From Ciborinia camelliae (Eukaryota; Ascomycota; Leotiomycetes; Helotiales; Sclerotiniaceae): a stretch of DNA of 64,000 bases. A program made the position numbers and the translations under genes. The stretch lies in NCBI GenBank assembly GCA_025890175.1, contig JANPYM010000008.1, forward strand, positions 1,899,650 to 1,963,649, read 5' to 3'. Shown here in pieces: positions 11,715 through 21,913 of the stretch; position 1 is the stretch's first letter, and every line of letters starts with the position of its first letter. The notes under the pieces were generated by a model. The model was not told the origin of the DNA, searched no databases, and saw only the letters and a program-made list of their open reading frames with translations.

Positions 11715-13036
11715 TCAGTCCGATTCTGGTCCTCCATGCTCCTCATCATCAGCTTTTTTCTTTGATTTCTTGAATTGTTCCTTTCCATCCGTGATATAAG
11801 CTTCAACCTCTTGGCCTGCAAACTTCCGACCATTCATTAACCTAACGCATGCTTTCGCCGACTCTGCGTTTGCGAACCTTACGCTCGCAACTCCATCTTT
11901 CTCCAAATCGTATAGCACCACATTTGTTACCTCGCCCAGCTTGCCACATTCTTCTCGGATGTCTTCCTTGATATCCAGTATTGCAGCCGGATCCTCTTCT
12001 AGTTCCTGTAGGGTAAACATGTGTTTCAATATAACGACCTTGTCCCATTTCGAGCTGGTTTCCGCAAGAGCCGATGGCTCATCATCACTCCAATCTGCTA
12101 ATCGCGCATCCAGTTTTTGCGTCTTCTTGATAATCTTTTGCTTATCCTTCATGCTGGTCTTAGGCTTCTCTTTCTCCTTCCCATCGGCATCTGTTTGTTG
12201 AACCTTCTTGTAGCTTGCCTCTGCAGCTTGAACCCTCATCTTGATTCTCTCCTTAGATGAGCCCCCATTTATCCTAAAGTCTGTATCGTCCAATAGCATT
12301 ATCGCCATCTGCACAGAAGGTGCCTTGAAGAATACTATGAGAGCATCGCCCTTAAATTCTCCCCTTTCATCTGTATAAAGCTTGATTCTAGGTTTTCCGC
12401 TATCGATTTCTTCTGCGATAACACCGCACTTTCGTGAAAAGACTTCGTGGACTTCCTCAACAGTGGTATCCGATGGCAGACCAGTAACATAAACTGCGGT
12501 ATTTGCTCGTGGGGGTAGAGGTGCTTTAGCTTTCTTCGGGGCTTTTACCATACGGCCACCCACCTAGATAGACTTAGCATTGAAGATAACGAATGAAATA
12601 AAGATGCAGACAATTGTATAGGCTCGAGATATGTTTCGCATATCAAGACAAATATAAATAGGTACAAGACGCCGAAAGCGACCGGTAAAATGAATGCACA
12701 ATCAAGGTTCCATCACATGCATGAAGCCTAAAATTGACTTACATCCTCGCCATTAACATACTCCTTCTTCCTCTTCCTCTTCATAGCATCAACCGGTTCA
12801 CTCTCATCTACTCCAGATACTCTATATGCCTTCTGTTGCTCCTCCAACATTGCTTCATCTAGTATAGGTATCCATCGTTTGATCGCATCGTCGAATTCGA
12901 ATTCCGTGCCATCGTCCTGCACCAACAAGAATTTCTGGTCGAGCTTCGAAAATGATATGCGATCATCGGAATCAAAGTCTTCGGGGTTCGTAGGAAATGG
13001 TGCAGTTGTGCCTTCGATATTTCGCCTTTGCTCCAT
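11715..13036 (-). CDS. CUS2/HTATSF1-like U2 snRNP assembly factor, two RRMs
   Basis: Two exons (13036-12743 and 12563-11715) around a 179-nt phase-0 intron give 380 residues. The N-terminal 70 residues carry the short aromatic segment seen in HTATSF1 (FEFDDAIKRWIPI). A first RRM follows (NTAVYVTGLPSDTTVEEVHEVF, about residues 118-210), then a Lys-rich linker. The second domain (about 265-360) is a U2AF-homology motif: it ends with GRKFAGQEVEAYI, whose R-x-F is typical of UHMs that bind ULM peptides of SF3B1. The tail is Lys/Asp/Glu rich. In yeast Cus2 refolds U2 snRNA and guards prespliceosome formation. The gene lies near the FYV6-like splicing factor, separated from it by ERG2. Confidence 0.9.
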
Positions 13037-14409
13037 GGTTGGTTGGTTATGATTTTGGTTGTTTTGTTTATGGATGAGCTGAGGTGGGGTTGATATGGTG
13101 ATGTTCGCGAGGCTTGAAGCTTAAGCTTGGTGAAAAGCTTCTTGGAGCGATTCAAATTCTTTCTATACTCTTATCGCATTATGAAAAATAAGTTTTCTGA
13201 CAAATTGGACTATAGTACAATTATTACTTTGAAGCTATCAAATGGATTTCTAGATGGAAGTTTCTATCAAAGGGACATCGATTTTATCTACTACATTATA
13301 TACACGCTTGATAAAGTAACTTGATGAGTGTATAGTACCTCATCTTGAATTGGCCTCTGTTGGTCTCGAATCAAGTAAGATCTTACAATATTGAAAAACA
13401 TTCAAGTTATAAAGCCTTTGGGGACTTTGCAGTCATTATATATTTAAACAATAAGCACCTAACTATTCCTTAAACTCGCCATTTTCTTTCTTTCTCCACA
13501 AACCATTGAGAAACTCCCGCCCCTCCCTTCTCCCCTATTCACCCACGAGAAATTTCGAGAAATTTTAAGGCTGACTCTTTCGCAGCTTTTATCCATATCC
13601 TTTCGGATGCCTGTGAGCCTCACATCTTCAAGCCAAGGTGGCTGGGGCTTACTTCTCCCGTTAGGCTTTTGGTTGGGTAAGAAGGAATATATATCTAGTT
13701 TCCATTGGATTTGTTTTATCAAGGACAGTCAATATTGAATACTGAATTAAACATTTGGAACCAAGGTTTCTCGGGCCTCCTCATACTAGGTAGATTATAG
13801 ATCTTTGCTCAACTGAAAGTTGTAGAGAATATGTCTAAATGATCATGTCTTCATTAAGGTACAACATATCTAGCAATTCACTTCCCACGCATACTTCACT
13901 TCATCTAATACCAAAAAGTCCGTCTAAGCCCTGCTAAGGTTACTTACATGGGTATTGGATTCACTTTTCTCCTCGTCTTCTCGCTTAATCTTGAGGAGAG
14001 AAGGTATTTGAGGTTCGCTTCGTTCTTGTAACTGCCTCTTCCCTCTTCACCTCAACATCCTTTTTTGAAGGTCGATCTTACTTTCAAGTTTGCCTCGCTT
14101 TCCAACATCAAACTCGATCCTAGGATTAGCAACACCGAAGTCATTCCTATCATAATCATTTGACTGTTGCATCCAGTACGGTGCTGTCCTGTCCTTACCC
14201 TCAAGAATTACACTTCGTATGCGATCTAATCGTATCAACCATCACCACCGGCCACTGTCTCGTGTCACCCTCCATCTCGACCTATAGTCTACGCATACAG
14301 AGCCTCTGCTATCAAATAACATCTGCCATCAAGCGGTCCCTTACTGTAAACTTTCACGTTCGATCTAACCTCATTCCACATTCTCCTACAAGATCGGTCA
14401 ATATTCACC
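13037..14409. other. Intergenic, no supported gene
   Basis: About 1.4 kb between the CUS2-like start (minus) and the first uncharacterised plus-strand gene. Small open frames at 13459-13722 and 14160-14459 lack domain features. The 3' half has CT-rich tracts that suit a promoter or 5' UTR for the downstream gene. Confidence 0.45.
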
Positions 14410-15280
14410 ATGTCTTTAATTCATCGCAAGCGGTCTGGATCTGGGAGGTATGTTGCTGATTTTACTCGCTCTTTACTTTTTTGTCTATTGGAGTTTATGT
14501 TCTCGATCTAACTCCAAATAGTTTGGAAGCGCCTCCAGGAAAAAAGCAGTTAATACTTTCGTTTTCGCACACGCCTATGGAGCTCAAGGATGCACTAGCA
14601 GCAGCAGATAAATCCAAGGCAGCTGAATTTGCTACGTATACCTACAAGCAAGCTTCGACTTATCGTTTAGTAATCTTGACATCACTCGCCACCAAACATA
14701 AAAGATTGGTATGCAATATTTTCTCCTCATGACAAGCTATATCTACAGAAAATCAAGTTTTGCTGATTGGACATTATAGGACGAGGTGATTAAAACTCAA
14801 GACTCTTTACTTTGCACCTCCGCAGAAGCCATTGATAAACTGAGATTGATGATGAGCAAAGCCTCTGCTAAAGTTCAATTCTTGACAAACAAGCCAAAAA
14901 TGAGTACAGAAGAGTTGGCATTGACAGTCAAAGGTCAGAAAGCAGCAATCGAAGAAAATACACGTATGATGGCGGCTCAGCGACTGATTTCAAGGAACGC
15001 CGCTAGGGCAAGAATGCTTGCCAATGCAGCCAAGATGATAATGGGGGATCATGAGAGAAATGATCTTCTTCCTTTCTTCGCTACACCTAACTCTTCGAAT
15101 GGGTGTGGTTTTGATTTCGGTGGTCTTCCCACTGACTCAGATGCATCAATGAGACGGTTAGATTCAACAAGGAGTGTAAAGCGGGCCTTGCAGCGGATGC
15201 TGGCGTCTGGTACTATTGCGCACTGGACCGAGGTTGATTCGGCTGATATTGAAGACTGGACTGGATTTTACGCTGTTTGA
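14410..15280 (+). CDS. Uncharacterised helical protein (locus-family member A)
   Basis: Three exons (14410-14447, 14522-14708, 14780-15280) give 241 residues. Start context CACCATGTCT is strong and all introns have GTATG donors. I do not recognise a known domain. The N-terminus is basic and Ser/Gly-rich (HRKRSGSGS). The middle is predicted helical and Lys/Ala-rich (ALAAADKSKAAEF, then TKHKRL at the second intron). The next part is a long helix-like stretch ending in ANAAKMIMGDHERNDL. The C-terminus has RRLDSTRSVKRALQRML and ends in DIEDWTGFYAV. Blocks ALAAAD, KHK(R/K)L with an intron directly after it, and ANA-KM---HE-N recur at 18279-18954, so the two loci look like diverged paralogues. Basic and helical composition suggests a nuclear or nucleic-acid role, but that is only a guess. 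Confidence 0.6.
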
Positions 15281-16243
15281 AGTTTGAAGGCCGATACAAA
15301 CATTCTCTATCTATCCCTAATTTGCTTTTCTACAAAACAAAGGTCTAATTTCCGGTTGGTGGCAATCAAGGCTCGCTGTTAAATACTCACTAGAATGCAA
15401 TGCTTTCAAATATGATCTACATGGTGCAATTTTTCTAATTTATGTGTGGTGAAAATATACTTACTGTACCGGCCGAAACCGGTAAAGGTCACCAGTTGAC
15501 CAGTCTCGGATTTGATGCTAGATCCAAGTGGCAGCGAGGATATATTCATCGGTGCCCTTCGTCCTTCAGTACAATTTTCACATCACGGGCTAATCTAATG
15601 ATTCTGGATTTTCAGCCATCATTGGTAATTCTGCCACGCCTGCACAGTTCGGCAGATGAATATAAACGCGATAGGAGGGTAGGAGTTCGCGGTCATTGAA
15701 ATGTCTCTTGCTATAATGGCATAATCTTTTGTTTTATGAGTGTACACAGGTCCCAAGTTGGGATATTGTTTTGGATGATTGCAGGTACATATCTCCATAC
15801 AGCAGTCATTGAGAAATGAGAAGACTGGGCATTTGCAGACCAAAACAAAAGGATCAATCTAGTGCTAGAGTTGAGAGCTGTGGGCTTGGGCCAATACTTC
15901 AAAACAGGTAACAGCATAAAAGTGAAACTTGGAGGAGAAGATTGGAAGTTCAAGTACCCCCGGTAATCTTATATTCACTCTTACGAAGGTATAGTCGCAT
16001 CTCAATAGCTCCCTTAAGGTTGGGAAAAAGGTATTTAAGAATTCTCCAAAGCTCCATTTTCTGATTTTCTTCTAAACTATCTTCCTCCACTTTCTACTCC
16101 CTACCCTCTACTCTCTACCAAACACAAAAATTAACTTTAGATTCTACACCAGATCAAGCCATTCCATCGGGCTCGGTATATCAACCTACCCTCACCAGTC
16201 ACCAACGCCACCCGATCCAGCCCATCAGGTACACTACTTCGCC
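15281..16243. other. Intergenic, no supported gene
   Basis: About 960 bp. Open frames here show no splice or domain support. A CT-rich tract at about 16080-16140 precedes the next gene and fits a fungal core promoter. Confidence 0.45.
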
Positions 16244-17000
16244 ATGTCTTCTTCCGCATCAGGATCTAAGCGATCTGCCACCGCCATGTCCTCTAATGAT
16301 CAGTCTGGTCCAGATGCTAAGCGCTCCAAGGGCTCCAACGCTGACATGCCATCTTATAGCCTACCTCAATCATTCTCTAAATATCGGTAAGCCTCCCCGG
16401 ACATCATCACATGCTCTTGTAAAAGTATATTGAGCATTGGTAACTCTCTAGTCCTATTGACCATTGACTAACTGGAAATAGTATGAAACGTAGGATCGAC
16501 GCAATGGCTGATCTCGCCACTCAATTAGTAAATTCAAAGGATTCAGACGTTGGAGGGAATTCCATCTGGGACTGATGGCCCAGGACCTCCGTCGCACCTT
16601 GAAGGAGGACTCCGAGCATTTGGTATGTTCAAATTGACGGCGAATCCGAATTTTGGCCAAAAAATGCTTCATGGGTGTACTGATTAGATTTTTTAGGCGA
16701 ACCGAAAGGCATTCGAAGACGGTGCTTTTCAAGTAGTCCAGAACTTTAAGATCCCTAATGAGTGGGATAAGTTATCACTCAAGGAAAATGAAAAGAAACC
16801 AAGCGATCACAGACCCTTTGCGGATATCATAGGTGATATGGTTGAGACTGGCGAGATCCGTATTACCGATGTTGTCAACCTTACGATGGAAGAGGCCCTC
16901 GAAGTAAGCCACTCCATTCGAGCCTCCTATATTCTTTATCCATCTAATGAACTTATAGTGGGAATCTAAGCGTCTAAGTGCCACAGCCGAGAATGCATAG
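16244..17000 (+). CDS. Uncharacterised small protein, five exons (locus member C)
   Basis: Exons 16244-16386, 16482-16527, 16584-16622, 16697-16903 and 16959-17000 give 158 residues. I chose this chain because each intron has a GT donor, an AG acceptor and a branch-like CTAAC, CTGAT or CTAAT near the 3' end, and because the frame stays open throughout. An alternative that fuses exons 2 and 3 by using the AG at 16527-16528 as an acceptor also stays open, so the exon 2-3 junction is uncertain. The N-terminus is Ser-rich with KRSATAMSS and DAKRSKGSN, resembling a nuclear localisation signal. The rest is charged and probably helical (IPNEWDKLSLKENEKK, DIIGDMVETGEIRITD, MEEALEWESKRLSA). No known family is recognised. 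It lies between two related uncharacterised loci on the same strand. Confidence 0.5.
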
Positions 17001-18278
17001 TTGTATGAGAAGGGATGTGCTGTCAGCGGCTACCCCGTACTGAGAAAGCATGATTCTATTTTTCCACCCTTGCTTTTCAAAACGCTGAGGCCCTGACCTG
17101 GCCGGTCACGAGCATAGCATCACTCACGGGCTCTACTTTCTACTCTTGTGTAAGTTTAGTTTGGCTCTCTTCCATCCGACGTGATACTAATCTTGGATGC
17201 AGCCACTTTTTCACTCAAAACAGCGTGAATTTACACTCGAATTCGTTTACATCACCGAACAATCCATAGGATGGCTCATGTTGCCGATATTCAAGTTATA
17301 TCCCATCACCATTCTATGCGTTTCTATTTACCTTCAAAAGTCTCAAATAAAACTCTTACCGCTGTTCTTCATTTCCATCACACTCGATGCGTTGCTACTT
17401 ACTTTCAAAAGTCCACACGGACAATTTTCATCGCTGGTTCTCGTATTCTATCATGGTGTGCGGCTGTCGAGGGGATATTGGTCCAGGTTTTCCTAGCGGA
17501 TTTGCTCACTGTATCTAATGCTACTACATGCAAAAGCTTTTTTTACGAAGCTGGTTGTATGGCCATCAGATGCGAGGAAGAGAGCAAGGGTAGAGGTTGC
17601 TACAACGATATACTTTAGGTTCCCACATACACCATTGATAGACATAGTTCATAGCCTGATTTACTATCTTACAATGCTTACAATGCTTACACTCCATAAT
17701 CTGGAACCATTAACAAAATTACATCGGTTTTGATACACAGATATTTCAGTGAACATGTTTCTTCGTAATCTGAGCTTAGTCTCGTGTTTATATGTAAACC
17801 TGAGACTAATTCGTATTTTTGAGCATTATGAAAGTGAATCTGGATGCAGAATTCCCGGGTTTCCCCGCTCTTTTGAATATTTTGCAGGAGTATTGAGTCT
17901 CCTTTTCCCTCTTCTCTCGGTTAATTGTAAGCTAGTGGGGTCAGACAGGCTAGAACATATTTAAGAAGTCCCTCGTTCTCTGTATACCTGTTTCCTCCTA
18001 AACTCTTTGTCAAACTTTCGAGAAGCCTCACAAGCACTACTGCACTTTATTGAAATCAATTGTCCGATTCGATCTGAACCATCCTCATATTCAACACTGA
18101 CTTACAGTCCATCGGCACCGGTGCCTATCACACCCATCGCATCTGATACGTTTATATTGAGCCATCAAACACGATCTTGATAGTTAGACGATCTCTGGGT
18201 TTACCTTCGACCATTTCATCATCTGCACAGACTGGTTCGAGCTCTAGCGGTCGTATCTGGTATCCTGATTCTGACCCA
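17001..18278. other. Intergenic or decayed sequence between uncharacterised genes
   Basis: Open frames at 17197-17496 and 17271-17618 overlap in different frames, lack splice support and look like chance frames. The last 130 bases stay open in the frame of the next gene (Ser-rich, ISSSAQTGSSSSGR) but have no ATG. An upstream exon or a lost start is possible. Confidence 0.35.
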
Positions 18279-18954
18279 ATGCCTCCAACACCATACGCGA
18301 TAGTGGCCAGGATCAAGCGTAAGGAGAGAATTGCCAAGCAGGAACGAAAAGCCCTGGCTGCGGCAGATGGAGGCAAAATGATCGGGCGCCATGAATATAT
18401 CCTTAGAAAGTTTCTTTCCAGGAAACACAAAAAATTGGTATGAACGTACATCTCCCCTCTCACAACCAGCGATGCACACGATGGAATGGATGTTGCTAAG
18501 TCAGGGGAATGGATAGAACAAAATAATCAAGGCACAGGATGTAGCCCTCGATAACATCTAACCAGTTATCAAGGCTTTGCACGAGGTGGTAAAGACGACC
18601 CTACAGAAAAAGAAAGCAGCGGAGGAAGAGAATAGAGTCCAAGATGTCAAAGGTCAAGATGTGATAATTAATCACAACAGAGGCGCACTGAAAAAAAAGC
18701 GTCTGATCAAGAGTGATTTGGAGGTAACGAGATCCATCGCGAACGCACAAAAGATGTTGTTGGAGAGACACGAGGGCAACGGCTTTAGTCTCTATACCAA
18801 CCGCAGAGACCATGCTACCCAACGTGAATCCAATGGCGCCCTTCACTTTTCGGCAAGAAAGGATTGGAAGGCATGTATTGCTTGTCAGAATTATTGTTCC
18901 GCCAGAGGGTACATTGGACCAAGGTTGGTTCAATTACAAAAGAGGAAGTTCTAG
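18279..18954 (+). CDS. Uncharacterised helical protein (locus-family member B)
   Basis: Exons 18279-18437 and 18574-18954 give about 179 residues. The start is the first in-frame ATG, but coding-like Ser-rich sequence extends upstream without an ATG. The first exon carries IVARIKRKERIAKQERKALAAAD and ends in SRKHKKL directly before a GTATG donor, exactly where member A has TKHKRL and its second intron. After the intron HEVVKT parallels DEVIKT, and ANAQKMLLERHEGNGF parallels ANAAKMIMGDHERNDL of member A. Beyond that the frame looks unlike A. A second frame opening at 18812 overlaps the end and looks more protein-like, so the true 3' structure may be a frame change or a different splice. Function unknown. 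Confidence 0.4.
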
Positions 18955-19419
18955 AGGTATGTTCCATTCGTCGAAATTCTACTTGTCCTTAACTTATCGG
19001 CACTCAATCCTATGACACTCTTAGCTGACTCAATAATTCAATACCTTCAACTATATCCGGCGCGAGCAGCTGGATATGTTAGAGACTTGAAACGATTAAG
19101 TGGGTTGGATCCAGAGTATCCATCGAACGGTGAAATTCTCCGCTGGCGGAACGAACATTTGTTCGACCACACCATCACTTCTGAAGATCGGTGGAAGGAA
19201 AAGAGTATAAAGACATACTACGACTTGATAAACGACTCTGACAGCGAATATGATATCACACATGATCACCCTGGTCACCACGAACAGTGCAACGACTGTT
19301 GGGAATGGAAATCTGATTTTGAGGGTGAAGACGAGGATGACAATGAAGATGAAAGTGAGGATGAAGAAAGTGACAAAGCTCCAACTGTGTCTGATTTTAT
19401 CAACGCTTTATTCGGTTGA
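18812..19419 (+). CDS. Uncharacterised protein with acidic C-terminal tail
   Basis: Exons 18812-18956 and 19025-19419 (68-nt intron, GTATGT...TTAG) give 179 residues. The second exon is clearly coding in character: SIIQYLQLYPARAAGYVRDL, then NEHLFDHTITSEDRWKEK, a CNDCWEW block with a preceding HPGHHEQ, and a highly acidic run (EGEDEDDNEDESEDEESD) before VSDFINALFG. The first exon overlaps the 3' end of member B in another frame. So this may be the true 3' part of that gene, reached by a frame change, rather than a separate gene. The His/Cys cluster HHEQCNDC could bind a metal, which is speculative. No family recognised. Confidence 0.4.
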
Positions 19420-20634
19420 TTTTGTCTTATGACTTTAGCGACCTAGTCCGGTCACATCACACAGCCACCATCAAAACCTGTCCAGTCAATCGACTCTGAT
19501 GCTTTCTAGTCTACAGTAGATTTTGCCTAAGTCGAATGACAAATTCTATCACATCCACCGTGGCCGAGACCGGCAATGACCCCAAAAATCTCCGTGAGCG
19601 CAGGTAACTCAGTTGTAGAATCTCTCATGATTGGAACCTCTTGGCAAATCGGCCATTGCCGGCCTCAATGCCACAATAAGAGGCTCAAAATTACCAGATT
19701 TTGATCCCAGCATATTTCACTAGCGTTTCGCGTGGTGTTCTGCACCCACTTCTATATCTTGGTTTGAAGATGATGTTTCCTAGGAACTATAAAATGGAAA
19801 ACTTGTTGCACAGAAACATGAAAGTAAATAAAACCCATTTACCAAGTATCTAATATCAAGGCCTGATCATCATGCCCTCAAAAGAATATTTTTGGAAACT
19901 CAATTACAGATGTATTGATGGGGAAAAGAGAGGAAAGGTTTATGATATCATGAAGGTCCTGATTGTACATAGCATATTCCAGATTTTCAGCCTACAATAA
20001 TCACCAGAGGACTATGTTGGAAAGGCTAGTTTCCGAGGGGCCAGGATAGTAAGAGCATATGAAATAAAAAACCTCCTTCGCTTCCGAAAGATTATCCAAA
20101 AAAGATCTGATTACTCCATCAATATTAATTGACTAGCTTCATGTTGCCGAGACGCAATGAAGAACAAAACGGGACACTTGAAGTCTGGTGTACTCAAAGC
20201 AACGAGCAGTAAAGACCCAAAAGGCGAGAAATGGAAGGGAACGCAAATTCTCTCCTGATAAATCTGAGATAGTCATAAGCTATGGGATAAAAATCAAAAC
20301 TATTCTGGAGCCTAATTTCCCCAAAATTAGAGAGATTGTGTGTCCACGTAAAGCCGTACGAAACCATCTAAAAGAGAAATACGATTTTGATGAAAGTTGA
20401 GCCACATAATATCTGTACTAGTCGTTTAATGGCCAATTTTAGCCGTTGGTACAACTTTTGTTTCCTGTCTAGAACTCGAAAAACCTCCTCATAGTGCCCC
20501 CCCCCAACTTGGGCAGTCCTCGACCTCATCGGGTGGCCACTTGGCTAACAATACAAATTTAGCCAATATAGGCTACCAGAATGACCTGCTTGCTGAACCT
20601 CAATTTTCGTACAGATAAAAGAGAGGGAGGACTT
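19420..20634. other. Intergenic, no supported gene
   Basis: AT-rich stretch. A 70-residue frame at 20188-20400 (plus) is basic and has no recognisable domain or splice support. A C-tract lies near 20498-20508. Confidence 0.4.
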
Positions 20635-20714
20635 CCAGATAACTGGGACTTGCTATCGGCTTTCTTTTATCTTTTTAACTTTCAAATCCTTTTTTTTGCG
20701 ATTTTTTCTGTGTG
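20635..20714 (+). repeat. Inverted copy of initiator tRNA-Met 3' end plus trailer
   Basis: About 80 bases here match, in opposite orientation, the 3' end and downstream flank of the initiator tRNA at 21371-21450. The copy retains the 3' half of the T arm (AACTGGGACTTGCT), the trailer and the poly-T block. It has lost two bases of the T loop and differs only in T-run lengths until about CTGTGT. The remaining 5' part of the tRNA is absent, so it cannot yield a tRNA. Confidence 0.85.
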
Positions 20715-21370
20715 AATTTTTGGTGACAGAAGAATTACATCTGACTCTATTCAGATTTATAACCATTGAGCCATAATAAGTACCGATGCAACTGTGCAAC
20801 TCTCGAAGCTCCAAAAGATTGAATATTCTTACCAATTAGTACTCATCTAAGCTTGAAGGCCCCCCCGTTCCCCAAATGGGGTAAACTACACCCCAGTGTA
20901 GCCATACTTCCAGACTCTGTTAGACCTTTTCCAATGCCAGGAGGAATGTATCATTTTCCAGAAGTGATAAATCCAAATTGATTTGTTTGTTGTTAACCCA
21001 CTTGAGCAAAACCCCATACAATGATACGGCAAACGGCTCCACAAGGGCAGCTAGAGGCGGAGCCTCTTGCGGGCACTTGTGGCATTTGTGATCCACAGTT
21101 GGAATAGATTGACTTGAGCCATGTTTAATTGGTGACTTTTTAGGTAGCGGATAGGTATGTATGGCTGAATTGATCAAAAAGTACAACAGTCAAATGAGGT
21201 TGGGTTGATTCTTATGGAACACATTCAAAATAACTGGTTAAATTAAATGATGCCCTCAAGGATTGGGGTAGACACGGGCCATGATTACAAGCTCTTAGTA
21301 ATCATCAACCACACCTACCATCACAATCTTGAGCAAAACTCCCCCAGATTAGCTTTTTGAAGCCAAAAGA
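20715..21370. other. Spacer between the inverted tRNA-trailer copies
   Basis: 656 bp between the two inverted arms. It contains an 88-residue open frame on the minus strand (21186-20920) with a CHKC pair and a hydrophobic patch (LAALVEPFAVSLYGVLLKW). It also has a run of C near 20861-20868. No transposase or other domain is recognised. Confidence 0.4.
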
Positions 21371-21426
21371 ACACAGAAAAATCGCAAAAAAAGGATTTGA
21401 AAGTTAAAAAGATAAAAGAAAGCCGA

Positions 21427-21498
21427 TAGCAAGTCCCAGTTTCGATCTGGGGACCTCCGGGTTATGAGCCCGGCGCGCTTCCACTGCGCCAACTTGCT
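21427..21498 (-). tRNA. Initiator tRNA-Met (CAT), no intron
   Basis: The minus strand folds as a 72-nt tRNA. The acceptor stem begins with A1 and ends with U72, the A1:U72 pair of eukaryotic initiators. The D arm is GGCGCAGTGGAAGCGC and the anticodon loop is CTCATAA, with three G:C pairs beneath it (GGG/CCC), the initiator hallmark. The T loop is ATCGAAA with A54 and A60 instead of TTC. It has no intron, unlike the other tRNAs of this window. A T-rich trailer on its 3' side would end Pol III transcription. Confidence 0.95.
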
Positions 21499-21913
21499 GA
21501 TTGCTCGTTGCTTGTTTGATGGAGAAATGGGGCACATTTTAGGTTATGAACGTATTGTAATCTAAACCCACAACTACGGAACATCCGATCATCTACCGAT
21601 CACTATTCAGGATCATCGAATCATAAATCAATCTCCGGACCTCTTAAACTTGTCAAACTTAATGCTGTTGTTACTGAAATGGGGATTAGACACCAAGCCA
21701 TCACAGTGGTACCCCTTTTCAAATACACCGCGAAATATTATCTAAACCATATTCTACACTGCTATTAGCTCATAAAGTTAGCCAGGTGCCACCGAAAAGG
21801 TAACCTGCCACTTTTACCTGAATCTCTACCAACAGGAGATAAGACATATAATGTGACATCCATAAACATACATCATCTACTCAATTAGATCATCTCTCCA
21901 AACTTGCACAATC
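21499..21913. other. Promoter region of the PI-PLC-like gene
   Basis: 415 bp with no open frame of note. It lies upstream of the initiator tRNA (minus) and of the PI-PLC-like gene (plus). Confidence 0.45.

Noticed and set aside
16482..16622. Single fused exon for uncharacterised gene C using the AG at 16527-16528 as acceptor
   Set aside because: It stays in frame, but it ignores the perfect GACTAAC branch point and ATAG acceptor just upstream. Kept only as an alternative.
17197..17618. Frames of 99 and 115 residues between uncharacterised genes
   Set aside because: They overlap each other in different frames, lack splice support and show no similarity to the neighbouring gene family.
20188..20400. 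Basic 70-residue plus-strand frame
   Set aside because: No domain, no splice context and no similarity to neighbouring loci.
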